A stretch of DNA of 11,011 nucleotides from Actinomycetes bacterium (GTDB lineage: Bacteria; Actinomycetota; Actinomycetes; Actinomycetales; Micrococcaceae), in assembly GCA_023426375.1 (NCBI GenBank), contig JAFAAV010000027.1, positions 1 through 11,011 on the forward strand, given 5' to 3'. The notes under the pieces were generated by a model that saw only the letters and a list, made by a program, of their open reading frames with translations, made no database searches and was not told the origin of the DNA. Position numbers and translations under genes: made by a program. Shown piece after piece: positions 1-6,405 of the stretch (within the stretch, counting starts at the first letter, position 1; the number at the start of each line of letters is the position of its first letter).

Positions 1-765
1 GTCTTCATTCACCACTACAGCCCGCACGACGAGGACCAGCCGTGGGGCGCGGACGACCTGAGCGGCGTCGTCGGCGAATTGCGGGCCGAACTCACCGAAG
101 GTGCCGAGCTGGGCGAGATGAGCGCGGACCTGCAGGACACGGAGCAGATCCAGCCGCTCGTCGACGCCGCGCACGCGCTCACCGGATCTCTGGACATCCT
201 GGTGTGCAACCAAGCGAAGAGTGGCGGGAACGGCTCCATCCTGGATATGACGCCCGAGGCTCTGGATGCCTTCTGGGGCACCAACACTCGCTCCACCCTG
301 TTGCTGACGCGGGCCTTCGCGCTGCTCAAGACCGATGGGCCCAGCGAAGCGGCGAGGCCGGGTGATCGATTGGGTCGCGGGCACGGTAAGAAATTCTCCA
401 AGCCGACAGGACGCGTGTTCTGGATGACGTCGGGCCAGGGCCACGGGCCGATGCGCGGGGAGGTTGCCTACGCCGCGAGTAAGGCCGCGCTCGCGGGCGT
501 CACTGCCACGGTCGCGGCGGAACTTCTGGAGCTCGGCATCGTGCTCAATACCGTGAACCCCGGCCCTGTCGACACCGGCTACCTCACGCCAGACGCCACG
601 GATCGCTCACTCGAGGGTGTCCAGGAATTGCTAGATGCTCAACCATTCGGCCGTTTCGGTGAACCGACCGATCCCGCCAAACTGATCAGCTGGCTCGCCA
701 CGGACGACGGCGCCTGGATCGTCGGTCAGGTACTCACCTCGGATGGCGGGTTCTATCTGGCGTGA
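1..765 (+). CDS. SDR family oxidoreductase (5' partial)
   Basis: This is the C-terminal part of a classical short-chain dehydrogenase/reductase, an NAD(P)-dependent enzyme that interconverts alcohols and ketones in the cytoplasm. The frame is open from base 1. The first residues (VFIHHYS) look like the second Rossmann strand, so roughly 30-40 residues with the TGxxxGxG nucleotide-binding loop lie before the window. Visible SDR landmarks are: LDILVCNQA (Asn codon 208-210), which replaces the usual NNAG; a helix Asn at 283-285; catalytic Ser (codon 430) in WMTSGQ; catalytic Tyr (469) and Lys (481) in YAASK; then VNPGPVDTGY and a C-terminal VGQVLTSDGG segment. The WxTSGQ and PGPVDTGY motifs fit FabG-like SDRs often labelled 3-oxoacyl-ACP reductase, but the substrate cannot be read from sequence. 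A hydrophilic stretch of about 20 residues before the Ser strand (codons about 330-410) looks longer than usual. A TTG at 79 could be taken as a start but lies inside the fold. The stop is TGA at 763-765. Confidence 0.9.
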   Translation, partial: VFIHHYSPHDEDQPWGADDLSGVVGELRAELTEGAELGEMSADLQDTEQIQPLVDAAHALTGSLDILVCNQAKSGGNGSILDMTPEALDAFWGTNTRSTLLLTRAFALLKTDGPSEAARPGDRLGRGHGKKFSKPTGRVFWMTSGQGHGPMRGEVAYAASKAALAGVTATVAAELLELGIVLNTVNPGPVDTGYLTPDATDRSLEGVQELLDAQPFGRFGEPTDPAKLISWLATDDGAWIVGQVLTSDGGFYLA

Positions 766-785
766 GCTCGGTGGCGAACCATCTG

Positions 786-835
786 ATGCCGCCTTACTGC
801 AGAGTAGCCCGCGCTACCTTGCAGTAAGGCGGTAT
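786..835. terminator. Long hairpin between convergent genes, probable bidirectional terminator
   Basis: A 13-bp perfect inverted repeat (789-801 pairs with 820-832; arm CCGCCTTACTGCA) is extended outward by a G-T pair and two A-T pairs to 786/835. Inward, after a G-T pair and one mismatch, 5 more pairs (804-808 with 813-817) close on a 4-base loop at 809-812. It starts 20 bp after the SDR stop and ends 16 bp before the exporter stop on the other strand, so it can serve both. Neither side has a T-tract. Hairpins of this kind without a U-tail are common between convergent genes in high-GC actinobacteria. The symmetry is seen directly; termination is inferred. Confidence 0.65.
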
Positions 836-851
836 GAAATGGCGGGGCAGA

Positions 852-2117
852 TCAGTTAGCGGGTCGCGGCGCGCGCAAGGTCCTCACGGCCGCAACCGCT
901 ACGACAATCACTGCGACCAGGTACACCAACCCCAGCCCGGAGAAACCGACCATGGCCAGGATCGGCCCGGCCAGCGCACCGCCGGCGGCGCCGCACAAGT
1001 TCATGACCAGGTCGGAGGTGCCCTGCAGCCCGGGACGGTCCTGCACGGCAACGGACTCGGTGACCATGGTGGAGCCCGCCACGGTAGAAGCGGACCAGCC
1101 CAGCCCCAACAGGATCAGGGCTACCAGAACCACCGTCTGATTTTCCGCGCCGAAGAAGGTCAGTAGCAGGGAAACGGCAAAGGTCACCTGCCCTAGAAGC
1201 ACTGTCTGTGCGCGGCCGATCTTGTCCGCGAGCCAGCCAAAGACTGGAGACAGCGCATACATGCCAGCCACGTGCAGGCTGATGGTCAGGCCCACGAGCG
1301 ACAGCGTGGCACCGTGACTGGTCAGATGCACCGGAGTCATGGACATCACCGCCACCATCACGGCGTGGGAGAGCGCCACGATCAGTACGGCTCGGCGAGC
1401 GGCCGGAATGGACCGCAGACTCCCGAAACCGCCGGTGGGACTGGGCTTATTCTTGACCGAAGCTCCCTGGGCCAGGGCAAGCTTGAGGGGGTCCGGTCGC
1501 AGCCCCAGGAAATAGACCGCGGCACCGAGGATTTGTGCGGCCATGGCGATGAGGAACCCCCCGGTGAACTGGGGAAGTCCAAGGGTGCGGCCCAGGAGCT
1601 CACTGGGTTCGAAGAGGTTGGGCCCCACCACGGAACCAATTGTGGTGGACCATACGATCAATGACAGATCCCGGGCGCGAGTCTTCTTCAGGGCCAGGTC
1701 CGTGGCGGCGAAACGGGATTGCAGGTTCAATGCCATGCCCGCGCCCTGCAACCCCATACCGATCAACAGCAAGGGAAGCGACCCGAGCACCGCGGCAGTA
1801 ATGATGACGGCCGCACCAAGGATCGCCACTAACGCTCCGGTGGTCAGTGAGATCCGCCGCCCTCGCCGTTGCGCGAGGCGGGCCAACGGGATGGCCAGAA
1901 TCGCGGCACCCAGGGTGTTCATGGTGGCAGCCAGGCCGGACAGCGCACTGGACCCGGACACCTCCGCGACCAGGAGCGCACCGAGAGCCAGCGTGGCGCC
2001 CACGCCCAAGCCGCCCATGACCTGACCGGTCGCGAGCACGATCAGGACCTTGCGTTGCAGTCGCTGCTGTTCGAGTTCGGTCAGTGCGCCGCTCGCAGAG
2101 GTGGAGGAATCCGTCAT
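852..2117 (-). CDS. MFS transporter
   Basis: This 421-residue integral membrane protein is of the major facilitator superfamily, a proton-coupled or facilitated exporter or uptake carrier of small molecules. The sequence shows about 12 hydrophobic segments rich in Ala, Gly, Leu and Val. Motif A occurs after the second helix (about residues 77-88, LARLAQRRGRR) and again in the second half (FGWLADKIGR), the typical two-fold MFS repeat. A polar linker (about residues 215-235) separates the halves, and the N-terminus is short and polar. I chose the ATG at 2115-2117 because the protein then starts MTDSSTS just before a polar segment and helix 1. A GTG at 2160-2162 would add 15 residues (MREDARRPVIGHDAG) that have no family character and no ribosome site. 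No clear Shine-Dalgarno is seen for either. The substrate is unknown; the family style is closer to drug or metabolite efflux than to sugar uptake. It lies 97 bp downstream of the molybdoenzyme in the same direction and may share its transcript. Confidence 0.88.
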   Translation of the reverse strand: MTDSSTSASGALTELEQQRLQRKVLIVLATGQVMGGLGVGATLALGALLVAEVSGSSALSGLAATMNTLGAAILAIPLARLAQRRGRRISLTTGALVAILGAAVIITAAVLGSLPLLLIGMGLQGAGMALNLQSRFAATDLALKKTRARDLSLIVWSTTIGSVVGPNLFEPSELLGRTLGLPQFTGGFLIAMAAQILGAAVYFLGLRPDPLKLALAQGASVKNKPSPTGGFGSLRSIPAARRAVLIVALSHAVMVAVMSMTPVHLTSHGATLSLVGLTISLHVAGMYALSPVFGWLADKIGRAQTVLLGQVTFAVSLLLTFFGAENQTVVLVALILLGLGWSASTVAGSTMVTESVAVQDRPGLQGTSDLVMNLCGAAGGALAGPILAMVGFSGLGLVYLVAVIVVAVAAVRTLRAPRPAN

Positions 2118-2192
2118 GCCTGCATCATGACCGATCACGGGCCGGCGCGCATCCTCGCGCACGGATCGATGTCACGTGCTCGGTGCTCGGCG

Positions 2193-2206
2193 TCACCGTC
2201 CGGTGA
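2193..2206 (-). terminator. Short inverted repeat after the molybdoenzyme, weak terminator candidate
   Basis: TCACCG (2193-2198) and CGGTGA (2201-2206) are perfect inverted arms around two bases. A realistic stem is 5 bp with a 4-base loop. It starts 8 bases after the molybdoenzyme stop (minus strand), inside the 97-bp gap before the exporter start, and has no T-tract. It could be a weak terminator, an operator for the exporter, or chance. Confidence 0.25.
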
Positions 2207-2214
2207 GGGGGTGG

Positions 2215-3786
2215 TCAGGAGCGCACGGTGAAGACCCGCTCGTGCCAGCCCGAGGAACCGTTGGGGTCGGGGCGTGCCCGCTCCGAGGTCTGCACTTGAC
2301 CGTCCGCGTCCACCGCTCTGACCTGGGCGGTGTGGGAACCGGCAGGAAGATCGGTGACGCGCACGGACCACTGCCGCCAGGTGTCTTCGGACGGCACTGC
2401 GGCGAGCGTTGAGTCCACCCATTCCCCGCCATCCACGCGCACCTGAACCGCGGTGATTCCCGTGTTCTGGGCCCACGCGCTGCCCGCGAGGGTTGTGTCG
2501 GGGTCCACGCTCGCGTTTTCTCGGGGGACATCGATACGCGAGGACATCTTGATGGGCCCCTCCGCGGACCAACCCCGGGGTGTCCAGTAGCCTTCGGCCT
2601 GGTCAAAGCGGGTGACCTCGAGATCCACGAGCCATTTGGTTGCGGAGACGTACCCGTAGAGACCTGAAACCACCATGCGCACCGGATAGCCGTGCTCGAA
2701 GGGCAGCGGCTCTCCGTTCATGGTCACGGCAAGCATGGCGGTGCGGTTTTCGTCCATGAGGGCGCTCAGGGGTGTCCCGGCCGTGAAACCGTCCTCGGAC
2801 GTCGAGAGCACCATGTCCGCGTCCGGGCTCACTCCGGCCTCCGCGAGCACTTCTCGCAACGGCACACCGGTCCACACGGCGTTTCCCACGAGGTCACCGC
2901 CCACCTGATTGGACACGCACGCGAGCGTCACCGTGCGTTCATGCAGCGGACGCCCGATGAGGTCGTCGAAGGTCAGCTCGATCTCCCGGTCCACCATCCC
3001 GTGGATGCGCAGCCGCCACTGGCTCACGTCGAGATGGGGGACGCTCAGTGCGGTGTCGATCCGGTAAAAGTCCTCGACGGGGGTCAACCACGGCTCGGTG
3101 CCGGCGACTGGCACCTGGGTCCCGGCGGGGATGGCCTCCCGAGCGACCGGGGCCGGAATGCTCAGCGCGGCGCGCATGTCGGGGACTTTCCGGGCCGCCG
3201 ACGCCGCCCATCGCCCCACCGCGCCCGCGACCACGCCCAGGGTCAGTGCTCCCGCGGACAGCTGGAGGAATTTACGGCGATCCAGCGGGTCATCGGCCGC
3301 GGGCGCTGCCGCACGGCCACCCGCGTAGCTGAGAAATGCGAGGCCGACGCCGGTGCCGACAACGACGGGGACGGCGTTGACCGCGTCCGTGCCCGTTCGG
3401 GTTATCACGGCGACCAGTCCGACCAGCCCCAGCGCGGTGAGGACCGCGATACCCGTGCGGCGCCGTCTCCGCTCCGCGAAGCCGACGAGCAATCCCAGTA
3501 CCACGAGCCCCACGGCCATCATCACAAACAGGAAAATCTTGTCACCGGTGCCGAACACGGCGATCACGGTGTCCTTGACGGGCGCGGGGACAGAGTCCAC
3601 CACGACTCCGCCCACCGCGGTCAGGGGGGACCCCAAGGGCCCGGTCAGCCACGCGAAGAATTCGGCGATCCCCACGGCCAGCGCGGTCGCGGCCACCCCC
3701 AGCAACTGCCAGGCACCGGTGAAGCTGCGGTGCCTGAGCGGAGCGGCTGCGTCTGCAGAACCCGTGCGGCGTGAGGACGAGGGCAT
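2215..3786 (-). CDS. Polytopic membrane molybdopterin-dependent oxidoreductase (sulfite oxidase family)
   Basis: This 523-residue protein carries a membrane module and an exported Mo-cofactor domain. Four hydrophobic helices occur at about residues 24-47, 82-104, 112-130 and 139-158, with an Arg-rich cytoplasmic-looking loop (ERRRRRTG) between helices 2 and 3. A twin-arginine-like motif follows, DRRKFLQ with R170/R171, before a fifth hydrophobic segment (about 176-198). Positive charges place the motif inside and the C-terminal domain outside. That domain is of the Oxidored_molyb type: Cys290 in TLACVSNQVGGD is the expected Mo ligand, followed by NAVWTGVPLREVL and YPVRMVVSGLYGYVSATKWL. A C-terminal dimerisation-like Ig domain (about 410-523) resembles that of sulfite oxidases. 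The likely role is a redox reaction on the outer face of the membrane; sulfite is plausible but unproven. The start is ATG at 3784-3786 (MPSSSRR), preceded by a weak TTGGTGAC. An in-frame ATG at 3882 would add 32 residues without family features or a ribosome site. The neighbouring exporter may be co-transcribed. Confidence 0.88.
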   Translation of the reverse strand: MPSSSRRTGSADAAAPLRHRSFTGAWQLLGVAATALAVGIAEFFAWLTGPLGSPLTAVGGVVVDSVPAPVKDTVIAVFGTGDKIFLFVMMAVGLVVLGLLVGFAERRRRRTGIAVLTALGLVGLVAVITRTGTDAVNAVPVVVGTGVGLAFLSYAGGRAAAPAADDPLDRRKFLQLSAGALTLGVVAGAVGRWAASAARKVPDMRAALSIPAPVAREAIPAGTQVPVAGTEPWLTPVEDFYRIDTALSVPHLDVSQWRLRIHGMVDREIELTFDDLIGRPLHERTVTLACVSNQVGGDLVGNAVWTGVPLREVLAEAGVSPDADMVLSTSEDGFTAGTPLSALMDENRTAMLAVTMNGEPLPFEHGYPVRMVVSGLYGYVSATKWLVDLEVTRFDQAEGYWTPRGWSAEGPIKMSSRIDVPRENASVDPDTTLAGSAWAQNTGITAVQVRVDGGEWVDSTLAAVPSEDTWRQWSVRVTDLPAGSHTAQVRAVDADGQVQTSERARPDPNGSSGWHERVFTVRS

Positions 3787-4046
3787 GTCACCAAGAGTAC
3801 GCGCCAACGGCCCAGACCCCTCGTGCCCGTGCCCTGCGAGACGTCGGGCGGTCATCGGCCGCGGATCAAGGTTCCGGATCATTGTGTGACCGCTGCTATC
3901 CCGGCCTAGCCCGCAAGGTGGCCGGGGGCCTAGAGCGCGGAACCGTCATCGACGACAAGGAGGGTCTGGGCGGCGGCCAACCCGTGTCACCCGGCCGGCA
4001 GGCAACACCCTCGGCGATCGAGGGCGCTCACACGGTAACGGCACGA

Positions 4047-4099
4047 ATCAATACCGTTCCGATACCAAAACCCGGTTCCGGAACGTCATGGGTATTGAT
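4047..4099. repeat. Nested inverted repeats upstream of the acyl-CoA synthetase
   Basis: ATCAATACC (4047-4055) and GGTATTGAT (4091-4099) are perfect 9-base inverted arms. Between them is the perfect 10-bp palindrome GTTCCGGAAC (4075-4084), whose first half GTTCCG also occurs at 4056-4061. The whole set lies 70-120 bp before the GTG start, in the AT-rich part of the intergenic region. It may be operator DNA for a dimeric regulator or a hairpin in a leader RNA. The symmetry is seen; the function is inferred. Confidence 0.4.
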
Positions 4100-4116
4100 A
4101 GTGTGAACCACATCAC

Positions 4117-4135
4117 TCGTTGAGATTCTCAACGA
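4117..4135. promoter_or_regulatory. Perfect 19-bp palindrome, probable operator
   Basis: TCGTTGAGA-T-TCTCAACGA is a perfect inverted repeat with 9-bp arms around one central base. Its centre is 42 bp before the GTG start of the acyl-CoA synthetase and 30 bp before its ribosome binding site, where a repressor would block transcription. It overlaps a possible TTGAGA -35 hexamer (4120-4125) and abuts a possible TAGAGA -10 (4136-4141). I do not recognise it as the site of a named regulator; it does not match the consensus patterns I know for DtxR/IdeR, LexA or Zur. Confidence 0.5.
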
Positions 4136-4155
4136 TAGAGATTGTCCTCTATTTT

Positions 4156-4160
4156 AGGAG
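4156..4160 (+). promoter_or_regulatory. Ribosome binding site fixing the GTG start at 4168
   Basis: AGGAG lies 7 bases before GTG at 4168-4170. No comparable site precedes the in-frame TTG at 4120, so this site decides the start of the acyl-CoA synthetase. Confidence 0.8.
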
Positions 4161-4167
4161 CTCACCC

Positions 4168-5775
4168 GTGTCACACCCCGTCAACATCAACCCCGTCCGC
4201 GGTCTGCTCTTCAATCAGCGCTACAGCCGTGACCTGGCGGCCGTCATCTATGAGGGCCAAACCTTCAGCTACGACGAGTTCGCAGGCAACGTGCGCGAAC
4301 TCGCGGCGAGCTTGGCGGCGTCGGGCGTGAGTGAAGGTGACCGCGTGGTCTACCTGGGCCTGAACTCCGAGATGTTCCTGCGCACTATGTTCGCCACGTG
4401 GTGGCTGGGCGGCGTGTTCGAACCGCTCAACTTCCGTCTCGCCCCGCGCGAGGTTGGCGAGCTCCTGGTTCGTTCCGCCCCTCGCGTGATGATCGTGGAA
4501 CCCGGGCACGTCCCGGTTGTCGACGCCGCTCTGGGTACGCTCGAGGGCTCCGGGCAGGAAGGCGCGGGGTGGCCTTTCGAGACTGAGACCATCCTGATCG
4601 ACGACGATCCCGCCGCACCCCTCAACGAAAGTCTTGAGGTGGCGGAGCACTGGATCCCGCTGAGCGGATTCGTGCAGCGCGCGGGTAAAGCCGAACTCGG
4701 CGATCCGGCGGAAACCACCGACGACACCCTGGCCATCCTCATGTTCACCTCCGGCACCACGGGCAAGCCCAAAGGCGTGCGACTGAGCCACGGCAATATT
4801 TTCTGGAACGCCTTCAACGTGGATTCGCTGGTGGACACCCGCCGCCGGGACATCAACTACGCCGTGGCACCGCTGTTCCACATTGGTGCGTTGAACTCGT
4901 TCACGGTGCGTGCGTTGGTGCGCGGCAACACCACGGTGGTCCGGCGCGGGTTCGTACCGTCCCAGGTGCTCGCGGACATCGAGAACCACGGAGTGAACAA
5001 TGCGTTCTTCGTCCCGGCCATGCTGCTCGCGCTGACCCACGACTCCGAGTTCAAGGGATCTAAACTCGACTCCCTGCGCGCCCTCATCTGCGCTGGAGCG
5101 CCCGTCCCGCCCGTGGTGATCTCACTGTTCGAGTCCAAGAACGTCCCCGTTCAGCAGGCCTGGGGTCTGACCGAGACCGCTCCGTTCGCCACGTACCAGC
5201 CCACCGAACTCACCTACGAGAAGGCCGGTTCGGCGGGCATGCCCATGCTCTATACCGAGGTGCAGATCATGGATCCCGGCACGGGAGAGCCCATTTCCGA
5301 ACCGGATACGCGTGGCGAACTGTGGGTGCGGGGCCCCAATGTCACGAGCGGCTACTGGGAGGATGAGCGCGCCACGGCCGCAGCCTTCACGGACGGCTGG
5401 TTCCACACCGGGGACATCGGCTACCGGGACCCGGACGGCTATTACTACATCGTGGATCGTCTCAAGGACATGATCATCACCGGCGGCGAAAACGTGTACC
5501 CGGCGGAGATCGAACGTGTCCTCGCCGAGCACACGGACATCTCCGATGCCGCCGTGGTGGGTGCTCCTGATGAACAGTGGGGAGAACGCATCGTGGCCGT
5601 CCTCCAGCCGCAGCCCGGACACGAGGTTCCTTCCATCGAGGAACTGCGGCAGTTCTGCAGCGATCGCCTGGCGCGCTACAAGTTGCCCAAGGACCTCGTC
5701 ACCGTAGAAGAAGTGCCCCGCAACGGTTCCGGCAAGCTCGACAAGGTGGCCATCCGTCAGTTGGTCCAAGGCTGA
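4168..5775 (+). CDS. Acyl-CoA synthetase (AMP-forming, FadD-like)
   Basis: This 535-residue cytoplasmic or membrane-associated ligase activates a carboxylic acid with ATP and CoA, through an acyl-AMP, to acyl-CoA. It is full length for the ANL superfamily and shows the core motifs in order: the phosphate-binding loop FTSGTTGKPKG (residues 193-203), NYAVAPLFHIGALN, the WGLTET adenine/ATP motif, GELWVRGPNVTSGYW, WFHTGDIGYRD (Asp416, ribose binding), the hinge region DRLKDMIITGGENVYP (430-445), and the C-terminal catalytic Lys523 in GSGKLDK. The style fits medium/long-chain or aromatic acid CoA ligases (FadD group); chain length cannot be told. The start is GTG at 4168 with AGGAG 7 bases upstream, giving MSHPVNINPVRGLL, a normal N-terminus for the family. 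The gene is the first after a divergent, palindrome-rich promoter region and is followed 180 bp later by a thioesterase, so fatty or aromatic acid metabolism is the likely setting. Confidence 0.93.
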   Translation: MSHPVNINPVRGLLFNQRYSRDLAAVIYEGQTFSYDEFAGNVRELAASLAASGVSEGDRVVYLGLNSEMFLRTMFATWWLGGVFEPLNFRLAPREVGELLVRSAPRVMIVEPGHVPVVDAALGTLEGSGQEGAGWPFETETILIDDDPAAPLNESLEVAEHWIPLSGFVQRAGKAELGDPAETTDDTLAILMFTSGTTGKPKGVRLSHGNIFWNAFNVDSLVDTRRRDINYAVAPLFHIGALNSFTVRALVRGNTTVVRRGFVPSQVLADIENHGVNNAFFVPAMLLALTHDSEFKGSKLDSLRALICAGAPVPPVVISLFESKNVPVQQAWGLTETAPFATYQPTELTYEKAGSAGMPMLYTEVQIMDPGTGEPISEPDTRGELWVRGPNVTSGYWEDERATAAAFTDGWFHTGDIGYRDPDGYYYIVDRLKDMIITGGENVYPAEIERVLAEHTDISDAAVVGAPDEQWGERIVAVLQPQPGHEVPSIEELRQFCSDRLARYKLPKDLVTVEEVPRNGSGKLDKVAIRQLVQG

Positions 5776-5943
5776 GATCCCATGACGACGCCGCTCCAAG
5801 CTTTTCGGCGCCCCGGGCCAGTTGCCATCACACCGCCCGTCTGTCGAGCTGACCGCTCAGCGAGCGTGCGGCAGGAGGGCCGCGAGCGGCGTCGTCGGCC
5901 AAGACCGGCGCTCGAAACCCGCGACCGGGCCGCGCGAGCTTAC

Positions 5944-5949
5944 TAAGCT
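5944..5949 (+). promoter_or_regulatory. Candidate -10 box of a leaderless transcript
   Basis: TAAGCT (pattern TANNNT) ends 6 bases before the thioesterase ATG, so transcription could begin at or next to the A of ATG. No Shine-Dalgarno precedes this ATG, which fits the leaderless genes common in actinobacteria. No good -35 is visible. The rest of the 180-bp gap (5776-5943) shows only a weak CGCCG/CGGCG repeat (5789-5793 with 5806-5810) and a CGAGCG/CGCTCG repeat (5883-5888 with 5909-5914); either could help end the upstream transcript. Confidence 0.45.
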
Positions 5950-5955
5950 GAACCC

Positions 5956-6405
5956 ATGCAGCCGAACACGGACATCACATTCCGGACCCGCAAGTGGGTC
6001 AAGCCCGAAGATCTCAATGCCAACGGCACCCTGTTCGGTGGGTCGCTGTTGCGGTGGATCGACGAGGAAGCCGCGATCTACGCGATCGTCCAGCTGGGCA
6101 ATCAGCGTGCGGTGACCAAGTACATGTCGGAGATCGAGTTCGTGGCCTCCGCAGTGCAGGGCGACATCATCGAGATGGGTCTGACCGCCACCAAGTTCGG
6201 CCGCACGTCCCTGACCATGCGTGCGCAGGTGCGGAACATGATCACGCGAGAGCTGATCCTGAGTATCGACAAGATCGTGTTCGTGAACCTGGACAAGGAC
6301 GGCAAGCCCACCCCGCACGGGTACACGGAGATCACTTACGATCGTGATCGCATTCCCACCACCGCCGTCCCGATCGTCAACCAGCTGCGTAGGCCCGAGC
6401 GATGA
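5956..6405 (+). CDS. Acyl-CoA thioesterase, hotdog fold (YciA-like)
   Basis: This 149-residue hotdog-fold enzyme should hydrolyse acyl-CoA to free acid and CoA. The signature is near the N-terminus: NANGTLFGGSLLRWIDEEAA, with Asn21, Asn23 and Asp36 placed like the active-site Asn and Asp of YciA-type thioesterases (comparison from memory). The long central helix after GGSLL, the strand EIEFVASAVQGD and the pattern GRTSLTMRAQV complete the single-domain fold. The length is normal. Enzymes of this group work as oligomers, so one polypeptide supplies half of each site. The start ATG at 5956 has no ribosome site and may be leaderless. Its last codons overlap the start of the SMP-30-like gene by ATGA (6402-6405), which indicates co-translation. 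Behind an acyl-CoA ligase it could recycle CoA or release an acid product. The substrate chain is unknown. Confidence 0.88.
   Translation: MQPNTDITFRTRKWVKPEDLNANGTLFGGSLLRWIDEEAAIYAIVQLGNQRAVTKYMSEIEFVASAVQGDIIEMGLTATKFGRTSLTMRAQVRNMITRELILSIDKIVFVNLDKDGKPTPHGYTEITYDRDRIPTTAVPIVNQLRRPER

Larger units (their letters stand above)
3787..4167. promoter_or_regulatory. Divergent intergenic region between molybdoenzyme and acyl-CoA synthetase
   Basis: These 381 bp hold no gene I can support. They must carry the promoters of both divergent genes. Visible structure from left to right: a 7-bp hairpin (3900-3906 with 3920-3926); a direct repeat of GGCCTAG at 3903 and 3927; a 6-bp hairpin CCCTCG/CGAGGG (4008-4013 with 4019-4024); and the inverted repeats listed separately at 4047-4099 and 4117-4135. 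The part after about 4040 is markedly AT-richer than its surroundings, as expected for a promoter. Candidate -10 elements on the plus strand are GATAGT (4097-4102) and TAGAGA (4136-4141), neither with a good -35. I found no convincing minus-strand promoter. Confidence 0.5.

Noticed and set aside
2118..2162. GTG start at 2162 for the MFS transporter
   Set aside because: No ribosome site and no family similarity in the extra 15 residues. The choice is still not certain because the ATG at 2117 also lacks a good site.
2692..3774. Long plus-strand open frame opposite the molybdoenzyme
   Set aside because: Its composition is rich in His, Gly, Arg and Gln, as in antisense shadows of GC-rich genes, and the minus strand holds a clear enzyme.
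3787..3882. Upstream ATG (3882) for the molybdoenzyme
   Set aside because: The added 32 residues are polar, low-complexity and without a ribosome site; the first helix is complete from the ATG at 3786.
3903..3933. GGCCTAG direct repeats as CRISPR or attachment site
   Set aside because: Only two 7-base copies, no regular spacers, and no integrase or cas gene nearby.
3771..4106. Plus-strand reading frame of 111 codons with a Cys pair
   Set aside because: It overlaps the 5' end of the molybdoenzyme, has no ribosome site, and resembles no family I know; most likely a chance open frame in GC-rich DNA.
4117..4135. Iron (DtxR/IdeR), zinc (Zur) or LexA box
   Set aside because: The palindrome arms do not fit the consensus patterns I know for these regulators.
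4120..4167. N-terminal extension of the acyl-CoA synthetase from TTG at 4120
   Set aside because: No ribosome site there, the added residues have no family character, and the codons overlap the 19-bp palindrome; the GTG at 4168 has AGGAG at ideal spacing.
4171..5040. Long minus-strand open frame opposite the acyl-CoA synthetase
   Set aside because: It is an antisense shadow; the plus strand encodes all ANL motifs over the same bases.
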